Assembly: GCA_012295275.1 (NCBI GenBank)
Contig: CM022677.1
Coordinates: 16,913,191 to 16,935,905 of the forward strand
From: Chrysomallon squamiferum
Taxonomy: Eukaryota; Mollusca; Gastropoda; Neomphalida; Peltospiridae
Length of the DNA: 22,715 nucleotides
Direction: 5' to 3'
Made by a program: the position numbers and the translations under genes. Shown piece after piece: positions 1 to 8,901 of the stretch (positions are counted from its first letter, which is position 1; the number at the start of each line of letters is the position of its first letter). The notes under the pieces were generated by a model that was not told the DNA's origin, did no database searches, and saw only the letters and a program-made list of their open reading frames with translations.

Positions 1-365
1 TTTACTTCACTCGCATCACCAGTGGATCAAGTTACAGCTAACAAGTAATATTTGTTTCTCATGTAGATCAGATAAAAGCAGTGTGTCACAGTAGAACAAA
101 GGTATATATTTTACGACTATCTGACAAATTCATTAATAGAGTGTTTGCTCATAAGTGTAGATATAAACTGTAAAAAGTATGAAATTATTTCCATTTGTCA
201 ACATTTTGAGAAGATAAATGATTTAAGAAACGACGATAAAGACAACAACTACAACCAAAGTACTTCCAATAACCGAAACAAACAAACAAACTGCTGCTAC
301 CAATTTATATTTTTATGTATTAACAATATTGCTGCCTACCTGAAAAGTCCTGATTGATAATTGAA
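1..365 (+). repeat. Dispersed repeat R1, copy 1
   Basis: This stretch shares blocks with 841-1030 and 2538-2775. The shared landmarks are a 'cagtggatcaagttaca' block, a 'ctcatgtagatcagataaaa' block, the segment 'cataagtgtagatataaac' (shared with 841-1030) and 'ttgctgcctacctgaaaag' near 315-350 (shared with 2738-2760). The copies are diverged and carry different internal pieces, so this looks like an old interspersed or segmentally duplicated element. A short open frame at 145-357 has no recognisable domain and I do not consider it a gene. The family identity is unknown. Confidence 0.6.
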
Positions 366-370
366 CGTTT

Positions 371-840
371 TTCATATCAAAATTAAAAAAAAAAAGCAAA
401 AGAATAAATAAATAAAAAAGACACTTAAATAATCTACTTGTTAGAGAACAAACTTTGATATACTTAGTAGTAAATTAAGAACACTGGAATCGTCAAAACA
501 TAATAAATACTTTTAATATGGCCGACTTAATTTACTTTTCTTTGTGTACTTTTAACTATCAAACCTTCTACTGATAAACAAGTGACTGACCTCAAAAATA
601 TAAATGTCATCAACTGTCACTTTGTTAGGTTTGAATATCAGATTAAAACAAACAAATCGTGCTACGAGACATATGTATATTCATCTTATATAAATTTTCT
701 TTACAACAGATTACTAGAATGCATTATTTATACGTAAGTTTTAAAATGTGTGTAATAATAATAATAATAATAATACAGTATACTAAATATAAGTCTACAT
801 GTCTTATGTCTCTAATCTGTATATCAAAGTAAGCTAACAG
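371..840. other. AT-rich non-coding stretch
   Basis: I see no exon-like reading frame or recognisable element here. The region is AT-rich and contains a short (TAA)n run near 755-774. Confidence 0.5.
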
Positions 841-1030
841 GTGACTTTTTGTTACGTAGATCATATAAAAATAGCGACTCACTGGTACACAAGACACATG
901 TAGCTCATAAGTGTAGATATAAACAGTAAAAATATGAAATGATTTACATTTGTCAGCTTTGTGAGAAGATAAATATTTTAAATAATGACGATAAAGATAA
1001 CCAACTCATTTCCAATAAACAAAACAAACA
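841..1030 (+). repeat. Dispersed repeat R1, copy 2
   Basis: This is a diverged partial copy of the repeat at 1-365. The best-matching part runs from 'cataagtgtagatataaac' through the 'gagaagataaat' and 'gacgataaaga' blocks to the 'aacaaacaaacaaactg' tail, which also occurs near 278-295. Confidence 0.6.
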
Positions 1031-1417
1031 AACAAACTGGTAAACAGAAAATAATACAATTATATGAGCTAGCATTATTATTACATTTTTTACTTGCTCG
1101 TTGCACACACCAGAGCGGTAAGTAAACTTTCGTAGTTGTACAATACATTTTCAGGTGAGGGTCTGCCTCATGTTTTTTTATGTGTTTAAAAACCTCACAG
1201 TTTAATGACCAGTTTGTTTGTCACCTGCACATCAATAACAACGATAATGCTTTTATGTTTTCACTGAAAATTAAAACAAATACAATAACATTTTATACAC
1301 TCGTTCGAAAGTGTGATAAACCAACACGAAAATTAAATGAGAACGAAGGAATGAATTAAGAAAGGAAGAAAGAAAGAACGAAAGGAAGCAACGAAAGGGG
1401 GAATAAATGTGTTATTT
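1031..1417. other. Non-coding stretch without recognised gene
   Basis: AT-rich sequence with a purine-rich (GAAA)-like tract at about 1340-1400. No protein-coding signal was recognised on either strand. Confidence 0.4.
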
Positions 1418-1683
1418 AAGGACACAGATTTGTGTGCGTCAAAATTGTTGTTAACAACTGTTGAGATAAAATAAGAGTAAGTCTGTAGTCACCGCGTCAG
1501 GACTACATATTTACTATTAGCTGGAAGTGCTATTTTATATAGACAATCCTATAAACAGAATAACATGTGCCAGCTATTGTTTCACTTTCCCGTTCGATCT
1601 GTATACGACTTCTTTTTTCCTTTTCCCCTTTCTGTTATTATTATTAAACCAGTTTGATGTTTAAAAATATCACTTAAAATAGA
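1418..1683 (+). repeat. Dispersed repeat R2, copy 1
   Basis: About 265 bp that reappear in the same orientation at 22451-22715 with high similarity. Both copies contain the palindromic core 'gttgttaacaac', the block 'agtctgtagtcaccgc', the block 'attagctggaagtgctattt', the pyrimidine-rich segment with 'gatctgtatacgacttctt' and the downstream 'tatcacttaa'. The second copy is cut by the window edge, so the true right end is unknown. The family is not identified. Confidence 0.75.
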
Positions 1684-2269
1684 GCAGCTTTGTAAAGTCT
1701 CATGAAAAGCCACTACGATACAAATGCATGAATATAAAGCAATGAAAACCAGCGAAGCGATAATTTACTGGCCCTAAGGACACTTTTATAGTAAAGCTAT
1801 TCACATAGAAAATAAATGATAACTACACCTTAATTTGCTTGCTTTGTTGCATATTATAATGATCCATTAAATAATTTAATAAAAGTCACAATAAGTCTTA
1901 TTGACATTTCAGATAAAGTGGAGGGATACAGTGTGTGTTGGCTACAATGTGGACAGAAATGGTGTAGAAAGTAGGACATGGTGAACAGAAAGAGGGTAGT
2001 AAGAGGACGCCAAAAGACAGTAGTATTGAGTGTTAAGATAGTTTTAAGGGTGTTTTAAACAGGTTTTTCTTTGAGAATAAAATGTCCCGCATTTCAGGGA
2101 TTAATGAGTCGTAGAGAACAGCATTTATTAATGACACGTTCTAAATACGCTGTTATTTTAACAGGATGATATTCTTACATGAAAATATTTACAGGAATTG
2201 CTAATCTTAACATTAAATTTAACCTTAAATCAACACTAACACTAAACCTTATGAAGTTAGTTGAGTAAA

Positions 2270-2271
<2 letters not shown>
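1684..2271. other. Non-coding stretch without recognised gene
   Basis: No convincing exon or RNA gene was seen. A segment at about 2200-2255 consists of loosely repeated 'aacNctaaa'-type words, a low-complexity tract. Confidence 0.4.

Positions 2272-2314
<43 letters not shown>
2272..2314 (+). repeat. (CA)n microsatellite
   Basis: Uninterrupted CA dinucleotide repeat of about 21 units. Confidence 0.95.
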
Positions 2315-2318
<4 letters not shown>

Positions 2319-2398
2319 GTCTACCTTTCATCAATTAGCTTCCTAAGGTATTTTATGTCTGAACAAAGATGGCTGTCTCGGTTAAGATTATTTCATCG

Positions 2399-2427
2399 AC
2401 ACACACACACATGCACAAACACATACA

Positions 2428-2486
<59 letters not shown>
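2399..2486 (+). repeat. (AC)n microsatellite, partly interrupted
   Basis: AC dinucleotide tract with interruptions in its first 30 bases, then a pure run of about 55 bases from 2431 to 2486. Confidence 0.95.
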
Positions 2487-2490
<4 letters not shown>

Positions 2491-2537
2491 AACATAACTA
2501 CATATATATTTTTTTTATGCCGGCTATTTTTTTGGTG

Positions 2538-2775
2538 TTTTTTTTACTTTAATCGCAAGGTCAGTGGATCAAGTTACATCCAACACGTAGTTTGTTTCTC
2601 ATGTAGATCAGATAAAAACAGTGTGTCACAGTAGAACTCTGGTATATATTTTACACACATACACCCAACATACACACACATACATAACAAATAAAATAAA
2701 ATAAAACAATATAGAATACATTGTAGTTTCAATATTGCTGCCTACCTGAAAAGTCCTGATTGGTAATTCCTTAGA
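2538..2775 (+). repeat. Dispersed repeat R1, copy 3
   Basis: This copy matches the start and end of the 1-365 copy: the 'tcagtggatcaagttaca' block, 'tttctcatgtagatcagat', 'agtgtgtcacagtagaac' and 'ggtatatattttac', then 'ttgctgcctacctgaaaag' at about 2738-2756. The middle has been replaced by a CA-rich tract at 2655-2690. Confidence 0.65.
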
Positions 2776-2899
2776 AGATTTCCATTTAATGGTTAAACTA
2801 TTGATCACTGAGGAGAAGGACCTAAAAATAAATAAAATAAAATAATATAAATTAAATTAAATAAGACAGATCATATAAAAATGTGGCATACTTTTTTTT

Positions 2900-3245
2900 A
2901 AGTAGCACATAGAACTACAATAGAATGATGACGAATATGATGATGATATTGATAATTATGATGATGATGGTGATAATAATAATGGAATTAATTTAACACT
3001 ACTATTACTAACATTCTAACATCAGCGGCTGCTATCGCTATACTACTAGTACTGCCACTTCCACTATTGAAACTCATACTATTACATCGACTGGGCCTAT
3101 TAGAAGTATAACTATTATCACTACCACTACAGATTTATTAATGTATGCATTACAAAAAGTATTATCATTATTTGCATTTTTTTTCTTTTTTCTTTTTTTT
3201 TTTTATCCTCCGTTAGCCACAGTCTCAGAAATGAAAATTAACTGT
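2900..3245 (+). repeat. Diverged duplicated segment D1, copy 1
   Basis: The order of landmarks here is repeated at 5640-5910: a 'tagaactaca' block, 'atgacgaatatga' with (GAT)n-like repeats, 'tttaacactacta', a run of CTA/CTG triplet words with 'tactgccactt', a 'tatgtattac' area, a T-rich tract and an 'accacagaaat'-like end. Similarity is moderate and much of it is low-complexity, so the boundaries are approximate. Confidence 0.5.
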
Positions 3246-3275
3246 GCACAGATCATCAGAAACATTTGTATATAT

Positions 3276-3534
3276 TTCGATATGTTGGATATTCGCTTAC
3301 AGCGTTCAAACTGATCCAGTAAGAACTCTGTAGTGCACCGATATATGAGGAGGTCACCATGTTGTAATTGTACAAACAGCTCATGTTCCCTAGGTCAGAT
3401 TTTGCAATATAGGCAATATGTGCAAAATAATGGCTGAACTCCCAAAATGTGAACGTGATTGTAAATGTGAACGTGATTCTGTAAGGTAGTTTAATAGTTG
3501 ACATAATAACTATCTTTATTGTTGCATTTGCTGC

Positions 3535-3595
<61 letters not shown>

Positions 3596-3910
3596 TTCAT
3601 TCATTCATTTATTATAGTAAAAAATGTTATACTAGTAACCAATTCTGTTAGTTTTATGTTATTTTTAATTTAGAATTCACATTCGCACTATAGGCAATAT
3701 GTGCAAGATAATGGCCGAACTCGAAAAATATTTATACAAAATGCTTTTTAATTTTAACTTTTTTTGGGAGAAAACACGTCTCCCAAAATATGACCTAGGG
3801 AACATGGGTTATTTGCATATTTTCAAAATGGCGACCTCCTCAAATTTCAGAGTTCTTACTGGTTGAGTATAAACGCTGTAAACGAATATCCAACATACAC
3901 AAACATACAC
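3276..3910. repeat. Fold-back element with ~110-bp imperfect arms
   Basis: The left arm (about 3281-3410) read on the minus strand matches the right arm (about 3787-3897) read on the plus strand. Shared words are 'tgacctagggaacatg', 'gacctcctca', 'agagttcttactgg', 'aacgctgtaa' and 'cgaatatccaacata'. In addition, 'ataggcaatatgtgcaa' occurs in direct orientation at about 3410 and 3690. The space between the arms holds a TTA/TTTA microsatellite. This could be an old inverted-repeat transposon, or two insertions of one repeat in opposite orientations. Confidence 0.65.
3531..3612 (+). repeat. (TTA)n and (TTTA)n compound microsatellite
   Basis: A run of ATT triplets followed by ATTT tetramers and a short ATTC run, lying between the two fold-back arms. 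Confidence 0.9.
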
Positions 3911-3912
3911 AA

Positions 3913-4363
3913 ACGGGGATAAATTTAAAACCAAATAACCTTTCTTTTGTACAATTTAATTCCACTGAAGAAAATTAAGTTAACAAAAGTGCACATTTAA
4001 TATAATGACATCATGGTAAAGATACATTTAAAAACTATTTTTCTGAGGGTTTTTAAATATATTTTTCAGAAGGTAGTCTCGTGACCATGCTATCATGTTA
4101 CAGATATGTTTGTATCTGATGTAGGTCAGATGAGAATACAAGTATACCCGAGTGTTGTTTACGACAATCTGACAAGGTCATTGTTAAATCTACTCTTAAA
4201 CCAACTCTAATACCAACCCTGAATTAGTTCTAAATGCAACAACGTTTCTGATATTACTTACATGAATCTTAACTCTACGTCTGCCTACCTAAACATTTTC
4301 ATAATTTTATCTCGAAATCAAATAATATCGATATTATTATTAATAAAAATACGAAATTCCTAC
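3913..4363. other. Non-coding stretch with weak R1-like words
   Basis: No coding signal was recognised. A segment at about 4110-4190 has words resembling repeat R1 ('gatgtaggtcagatgagaa', 'tttacgacaatctgacaa'), suggesting another much-diverged fragment. Confidence 0.35.
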
Positions 4364-4364
4364 A

Positions 4365-4416
<52 letters not shown>
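4364..4416 (+). repeat. (TTA)n microsatellite
   Basis: About 17 uninterrupted TTA/ATT triplets. On the minus strand this reads as poly-asparagine, so an open frame running through it is not evidence of a gene. Confidence 0.9.
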
Positions 4417-4417
<1 letters not shown>

Positions 4418-4623
4418 ACATAATTTATGGACAGTTCTGACAAACCTGTGTGTTAGATATCTAAAAACGGGTTTAACAAAATTCACCCAAATATTTATTG
4501 CACTGATGAAATATATTAGATGAAATATAATGCTGATTTGTTTTAAGCAGATAATAGCACGACATAAAATAAATCGCAACGAAATATAAATACCTGCAAA
4601 TTTAAAAATTGCCGGCTGCAGAT

Positions 4624-4850
4624 CTGAAACACCTCCTTCTTGGTGAGTAGTAATACCTGGAACTGAGAACTTTCTGTTTGACAAGGTCACTGAAACACTT
4701 CCTTCTTGGTGAGTAGTTATACCTGGAACTGAGAACTTTCTGTTTGACAAGGTCACTGAAACACTTCCTTCTTGGTGAGTAGTTATACCTGGAACTGAGA
4801 ACTTTCTGTTTGACAAGGTCACTGAAATACTTTCTGTGTGTGGCTGCTAA
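4624..4850 (+). repeat. 66-bp tandem repeat, three full copies plus a partial
   Basis: Units begin at 4624, 4690, 4756 and 4822, exactly 66 bp apart. Copies two and three look identical and the first has a few substitutions. A diverged relative of the unit end ('tttctgtttggcaaggtcac') occurs singly near 6070-6090. Because 66 is divisible by three, two minus-strand frames stay open through the array. That explains the apparent repetitive proteins, which show no start context, domain or exon partner. Confidence 0.9.
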
Positions 4851-4869
4851 GAAAGTCGTGATAAACACG

Positions 4870-5396
4870 TGACTGAAATTAGATACATTAAAAATTGCTC
4901 AACTTGTCACGGTACAGTTTGTGCAGTGTAATGTAACGTATAGTTAAAAACCTGTTAAAGAAACAAACAGTTATAAATCTGTCATTCATTATTTTGTCTG
5001 TGAAATATTTATCTTTTTTCTCAGAAAGTGTATTTATGAAAAGTTATCGTTAACTGTTATGTAGGTCAGATGAAAAAAAAAATAATAATAATGTATTAAT
5101 AGTTCTGACGACAAGAAGCGTTATAGTAGAATCGTTTAAACTGATACGTTTTTTCTGTGTACATACTCTGAGTCAAAGTGATCTAAACACAGACGCTACA
5201 AATACCACCTTTATTTTGTTTTAGTATTTCTTTTTAATTATTATTTATTTATCTGTTTCACTTATTTCTTTTTAATTTATATACTGGTATTTTTGTTTGT
5301 TTCTTTCTTTCATTTTCTTTTCTTTTCTTTCCTTTTCTTTTATTTCACTACAAAAAATACAGTATAATATAGAATACAGTTAATACGTGCTAACAC

Positions 5397-5400
<4 letters not shown>
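4870..5400. other. Non-coding stretch without recognised gene
   Basis: AT-rich DNA with a pyrimidine-rich tract at 5300-5345. No exon, RNA gene or clear mobile element was recognised. Confidence 0.4.

Positions 5401-5484
<84 letters not shown>
5401..5484 (+). repeat. (CT)n followed by (TA)n compound microsatellite
   Basis: About 26 CT dinucleotides at 5401-5454, then about 14 TA dinucleotides at 5457-5484. Confidence 0.95.
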
Positions 5485-5491
<7 letters not shown>

Positions 5492-5639
5492 TTAAAATAA
5501 AATTAATGTCTCAAAATATAGAACTGTACAAAATATCATTAAAAACGACGACAGTATCAATAATAATCATAATAATAACAACAACAACATAAAAGAAAAT
5601 AGGAAGAACATGTATAATTATTAATTTACAACTATATGA

Positions 5640-5910
5640 CTTCCAAATCGCTAATAGAACTACATTAAAATTATGACGAATATGACCATGATGATGATGA
5701 TGAAGATGATGATAATGAAAATATTTTAACACTATTACAAATACTACTACTATGATGCTGCTACAGCTACTACTACTGCCATTTCTACTATTTGATGCAC
5801 TGGTACTATTGCAAGTACTGCTTTTATCATAATTATATAATTGTATTTATTTATGTATTCTAACAGTATTTTATTTTTGTCGGGGAGTAATAGACCACAG
5901 AAATCCGATG
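5640..5910 (+). repeat. Diverged duplicated segment D1, copy 2
   Basis: This is the partner of 2900-3245, about 2.7 kb away and in the same orientation. It shows 'tagaactaca', 'atgacgaatatga' with (GAT)n, 'ttttaacactatta', CTA/CTG triplet words with 'tactgccatttctactatt', a 'tatgtattc' area and 'accacagaaat'. Much of the shared sequence is triplet-rich, so part of the resemblance may be convergence of low-complexity DNA. Confidence 0.5.
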
Positions 5911-6694
5911 TAATTACGAAAATGTCACACAATGACAATGATAAAATACAACACAGGATTAGTTATGGCTGATGCAATAGACAGAAATATTCTAAATCTT
6001 AACAAAATATGAAACACCTACAAATGTCAAGTACGTCCTTGTCTCTGACTGGTCTTACTGGAACTGATACGTTTCTGTTTGGCAAGGTCACTGAAATGTA
6101 TTCTGCGTTTGTTGTTAGTAACATCGTTTGCTCGTAAAACATCTCTGAAATCTAATATCGTACAAGTCACTCTAGAAGGGTAGGACCGCTGTATTATGTT
6201 TTCCATTCTAATGTCGATATCAGTTTAATTGTTATGTGCTTCTGTTGACGAAGCAACTGACATTGCTGAAAATGTGAATGTGACACTCTAAGGTAATTTA
6301 ATAAGGGGCAGATTTGTTTTTAATTTTTTTTTTTTTTTTTTTTTTTGACTTTTTGACTTTTCCCCACGGGACTTGTAAAACATTTTTAAACGTAATTTAC
6401 AATATTTATTTATTTTATAGACACAGACATACAAACATAAACATACAGGCAGATGTACACGGAAATAAAAAGCAGTATATTTTATCTTTCAAAAATATAT
6501 TAACAGCTTTATGTCACATACTCTGTATGTGAGAAACAAGCCGTAAAATGCAGTTGGTTGAAATGTTAAGCATTTAATTCTGGTTTACGTTTCTTTCTTA
6601 TACCTGTTGGTATGTGTGATTTGATTCTGAATGTGTGACTGGGAAAATGTGTATGTCTATGGCGTATGTTTGTGATGATTTTCTTTATTTGTAA

Positions 6695-6698
<4 letters not shown>
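5911..6698. other. Non-coding stretch with repeat fragments
   Basis: A fragment near 6045-6130 resembles the end of the 66-bp unit and its flank (4790-4870). A fragment near 6265-6305 resembles 3455-3500 ('aatgtgaaNgtga' and 'taaggtaNtttaata'). A poly-T tract lies at 6326-6347. No gene was recognised. Confidence 0.4.

Positions 6699-6776
<78 letters not shown>
6699..6776 (+). repeat. (CT)n microsatellite
   Basis: An uninterrupted run of about 39 CT dinucleotides. Confidence 0.95.
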
Positions 6777-6778
<2 letters not shown>

Positions 6779-6869
6779 TTGATATTCTTAAATACAGTTT
6801 CATTTTACTAAATACAGTTTCATATTACTATATCAAAAGAAAATTAATGTGTTTCCAAACAGATTTATT

Positions 6870-7395
6870 ATTTTTTATTCATTCATTTATTTGTTTATTT
6901 TTCATAAAAAAGCTTCTTTTTAACAATTTTAATCTAAAAGCTTGTCTATTCAAGTCAATATTTGGGAAATTAAGAACTTCGTTATTAGCTTCTCCAATTA
7001 CTGTGTTACATTTTGTTTGAAATATTCTTTCATCCCATAAAAAATCTAAAATTAACTTTTTCAATTTGAATTTTGCCCATTTTCAAAATTCATCGTTCTA
7101 AAAGCGTATTGATAACTACAGACCTACCACGCAACGCTAGTTTACGCATTTAATAAACTATGCAAAAGTTCGCAAACTATAACGTATAAAATAGCAGATA
7201 ATCGACATTTTTCTAAGAGAAATTTCTATTTCAAAGAATTTAGATAAATGTCCGGTAATTTTTAAAGCACTGAAAAAAAAAAAATAATGTGACACTCCAT
7301 CAAATGCTTTCTCAAAGCCAATATTTAGTAAATATAAAGGTATTATTTCATATTTACTGTAATTTACGTCTGCTATCGCTGCAATATTTTCTGAT
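6870..7395 (-). mobile_element. Degraded LINE (non-LTR retrotransposon) reverse-transcriptase relic
   Basis: Two stretches on the minus strand resemble LINE reverse transcriptase. The upstream piece (about 7390-7287) reads E-N-I at its start and then 'GFEKAFDGVSH', matching the motif-A region (DFEKAFD-type) of LINE polymerases, here with G in place of the catalytic D before F-E-K. The downstream piece (7064-6879) contains 'KKLILDFLWDE' and 'NFPNIDLNRQAFRLKLLKR', typical of the region after the polymerase domain (FLW, then lpdi, then A-rlkWlkR). Between them are a poly-T slip, stops and loss of most of the palm and thumb, so the element is dead. The clade is uncertain; an L1- or Tx1-like LINE is plausible. 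Confidence 0.7.
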
Positions 7396-7458
7396 ATATA
7401 TATATGTATGTACGTATGTTTATATCAATCTATTTCTCTAATTTTACATGTGGGTACA

Positions 7459-7515
7459 GGAGAGAGAGAGAGAGAGAAGAAGAAGAAGAAGAAGAAGAGA
7501 GAGAGAGAGAGAGAG
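7459..7515 (+). repeat. (GA)n/(GAA)n microsatellite at assembly gap edge
   Basis: A purine-only tract of GA dinucleotides with a central GAA run, ending directly at the run of N. The gap probably exists because this repeat could not be assembled. Confidence 0.95.
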
Positions 7516-7715
7516 NNNNNNNNNNNNNNNNNNNNNNNNNNNNNNNNNNNNNNNNNNNNNNNNNNNNNNNNNNNNNNNNNNNNNNNNNNNNNNNNNNNNN
7601 NNNNNNNNNNNNNNNNNNNNNNNNNNNNNNNNNNNNNNNNNNNNNNNNNNNNNNNNNNNNNNNNNNNNNNNNNNNNNNNNNNNNNNNNNNNNNNNNNNNN
7701 NNNNNNNNNNNNNNN
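7516..7715. other. Assembly gap (200 N)
   Basis: Exactly 200 undetermined bases, a common placeholder length. The true distance is unknown. Open frames that appear to cross the gap are artefacts. Earlier exons of the neprilysin-like gene could lie in the missing sequence. Confidence 0.98.
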
Positions 7716-8565
7716 CCTCACTGGAAAGATAACGACTCGCTGTGTTCTGTGCAGTGAGTCACAGTTATACTCCTCCTCGTACGTCTCCGTCCGTTTCTTT
7801 CGCCTCTGAGTAGGACATCGGTTAATTTGGCAGCGACATTCATCGGTTGTGAGGATGGAGATGGAAGACCGTGCGACTTGACCCAGTTCTCGCTCTATCG
7901 TCTGTCCAGTGAGTTAAGGTTGTTTTCCTTCTCTTTGTCCGTCTGCGTCTTCAACTATGAGAATGATACGAGTGATGTGTACAGGGATATTCATTAGTGT
8001 CTGCAAGTCTGAATCTGTAGAGACGGAAGAGCTTGTCACAGTGTCCACTTCTCACTCTGTCCAGTGAGTTAAGGTTTTCTTTGTCTCTGTCCACATTCAT
8101 CCCTCTCTATCCCCTCGGAGTACGATATCGATCGAGATCAATGGCGGATCTACATTTTTGGGGTCCTGATGCCTGAACTCCTATGGATGCCCTTCGCAAG
8201 CCGAAACGAGGTCTGGGTAACCTCGGAGTTCTTCTTCAATGGGTTTGTTCCAATTCGTATTACCATATTTTTATTTTTGTTTTTATTTTACTATTTTATT
8301 TTATTTTTAAATTAACCACGGAATGGATTACAATTTTGAAGCGATATTGACTAAAGTCACTTCCGGCAGCCCCATCCTATATTAGTGGCCCTGAATGTTG
8401 AGCTTTATTAGTTTCATGAGAGATCCACTCCTGATGAAGACATACATCAGTGTGTGAAGTCTGAGTCTGTAGAGATGGGAGGCCAGTGCATGGTCCTCAG
8501 TCTAAAGATGGTTACTACCTGTATGTCCTGTCCAGTGATTCAACGGTTTGCAATTTTAATTTCAG
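7716..8565 (+). repeat. 155-bp diverged tandem repeat upstream of the first visible protease exon
   Basis: A shared word ('ctgtccagtgagttaagg' and variants) occurs at 7747, 7902, 8057 and 8528. The first three are exactly 155 bp apart. The last is 471 bp on because an extra ~300-bp element (about 8140-8436) lies between. Other shared words are 'aagtctgaatctgtagaga' (about 8001 and 8456) and 'attcat'-type words before them. The last copy ends directly at the splice acceptor of the exon at 8566. Confidence 0.75.
8140..8436. mobile_element. Probable small non-autonomous DNA transposon (MITE-like)
   Basis: This ~300-bp block separates two copies of the surrounding 155-bp tandem unit, so it looks like an insertion. 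Its ends are imperfect inverted repeats: left 'ggcggatctac' at about 8143 and right 'gagatccactcc' at about 8420-8431, which reads as 'ggagtggatctc' on the other strand. 'ggggtcctga' near the left end also resembles the reverse complement of 'ggccctgaat' near the right end, less precisely. I could not identify a target-site duplication with confidence. It has no coding capacity. Confidence 0.45.
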
Positions 8566-8633
8566 GTCCATAAATCTAGGCGCAATCGGTTTGATTATTG
8601 GACACGAAATTACTCATGGTTTTGATGATACAG
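8566..8633 (+). CDS. M13 peptidase exon with HExxH zinc-binding motif
   Basis: The acceptor is 'aatttcag' and the donor is 'cag|gtaaaag'. The exon begins with the last base of a split codon and ends with the first base of a Gly codon. It encodes 22 full codons including '[15 protein letters not shown]', which holds the two His zinc ligands and the catalytic Glu. The preceding exon, normally encoding the N-A-Y-Y and F-P-A-G-I-L segment of M13 enzymes, was not found upstream in the window. Confidence 0.93.
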
Positions 8634-8859
8634 GTAAAAGAATATATATTTAAAAAAAGCAAAAAAACAACAACAAAGAAACACTGATGTCATTAGCATC
8701 AACATAAAACTAAGAAAAAGAAGAAGGTAAAATAAATAAATATTTAAATAAATAATAATAGAATAATAATAATATAAATAATAATAATATAAATAATAAT
8801 AATAATTGTTATTATTATTATTGTTATTATTATTATTGTTGTTGTTCTTATTGTTTTTA

Positions 8860-8892
<33 letters not shown>

Positions 8893-8901
8893 TTGTTGTT
8901 G

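Noticed and set aside
2200-2255. Telomere-like 'aacNctaa' words (also near 4190-4230 and 19910-20060)
   Set aside because: The words are irregular and do not form a TTAGGG-type tandem array, so an interstitial telomere is not supported.
4340-4868. Repetitive minus-strand proteins of 160 and 88 residues
   Set aside because: Both come from the 66-bp tandem repeat and the adjacent TTA microsatellite, with no domain or splice context.
7404-7809. Frames spanning the N run
   Set aside because: They consist of GA/GAA repeat on one side and undetermined bases in the middle, so they carry no coding evidence.
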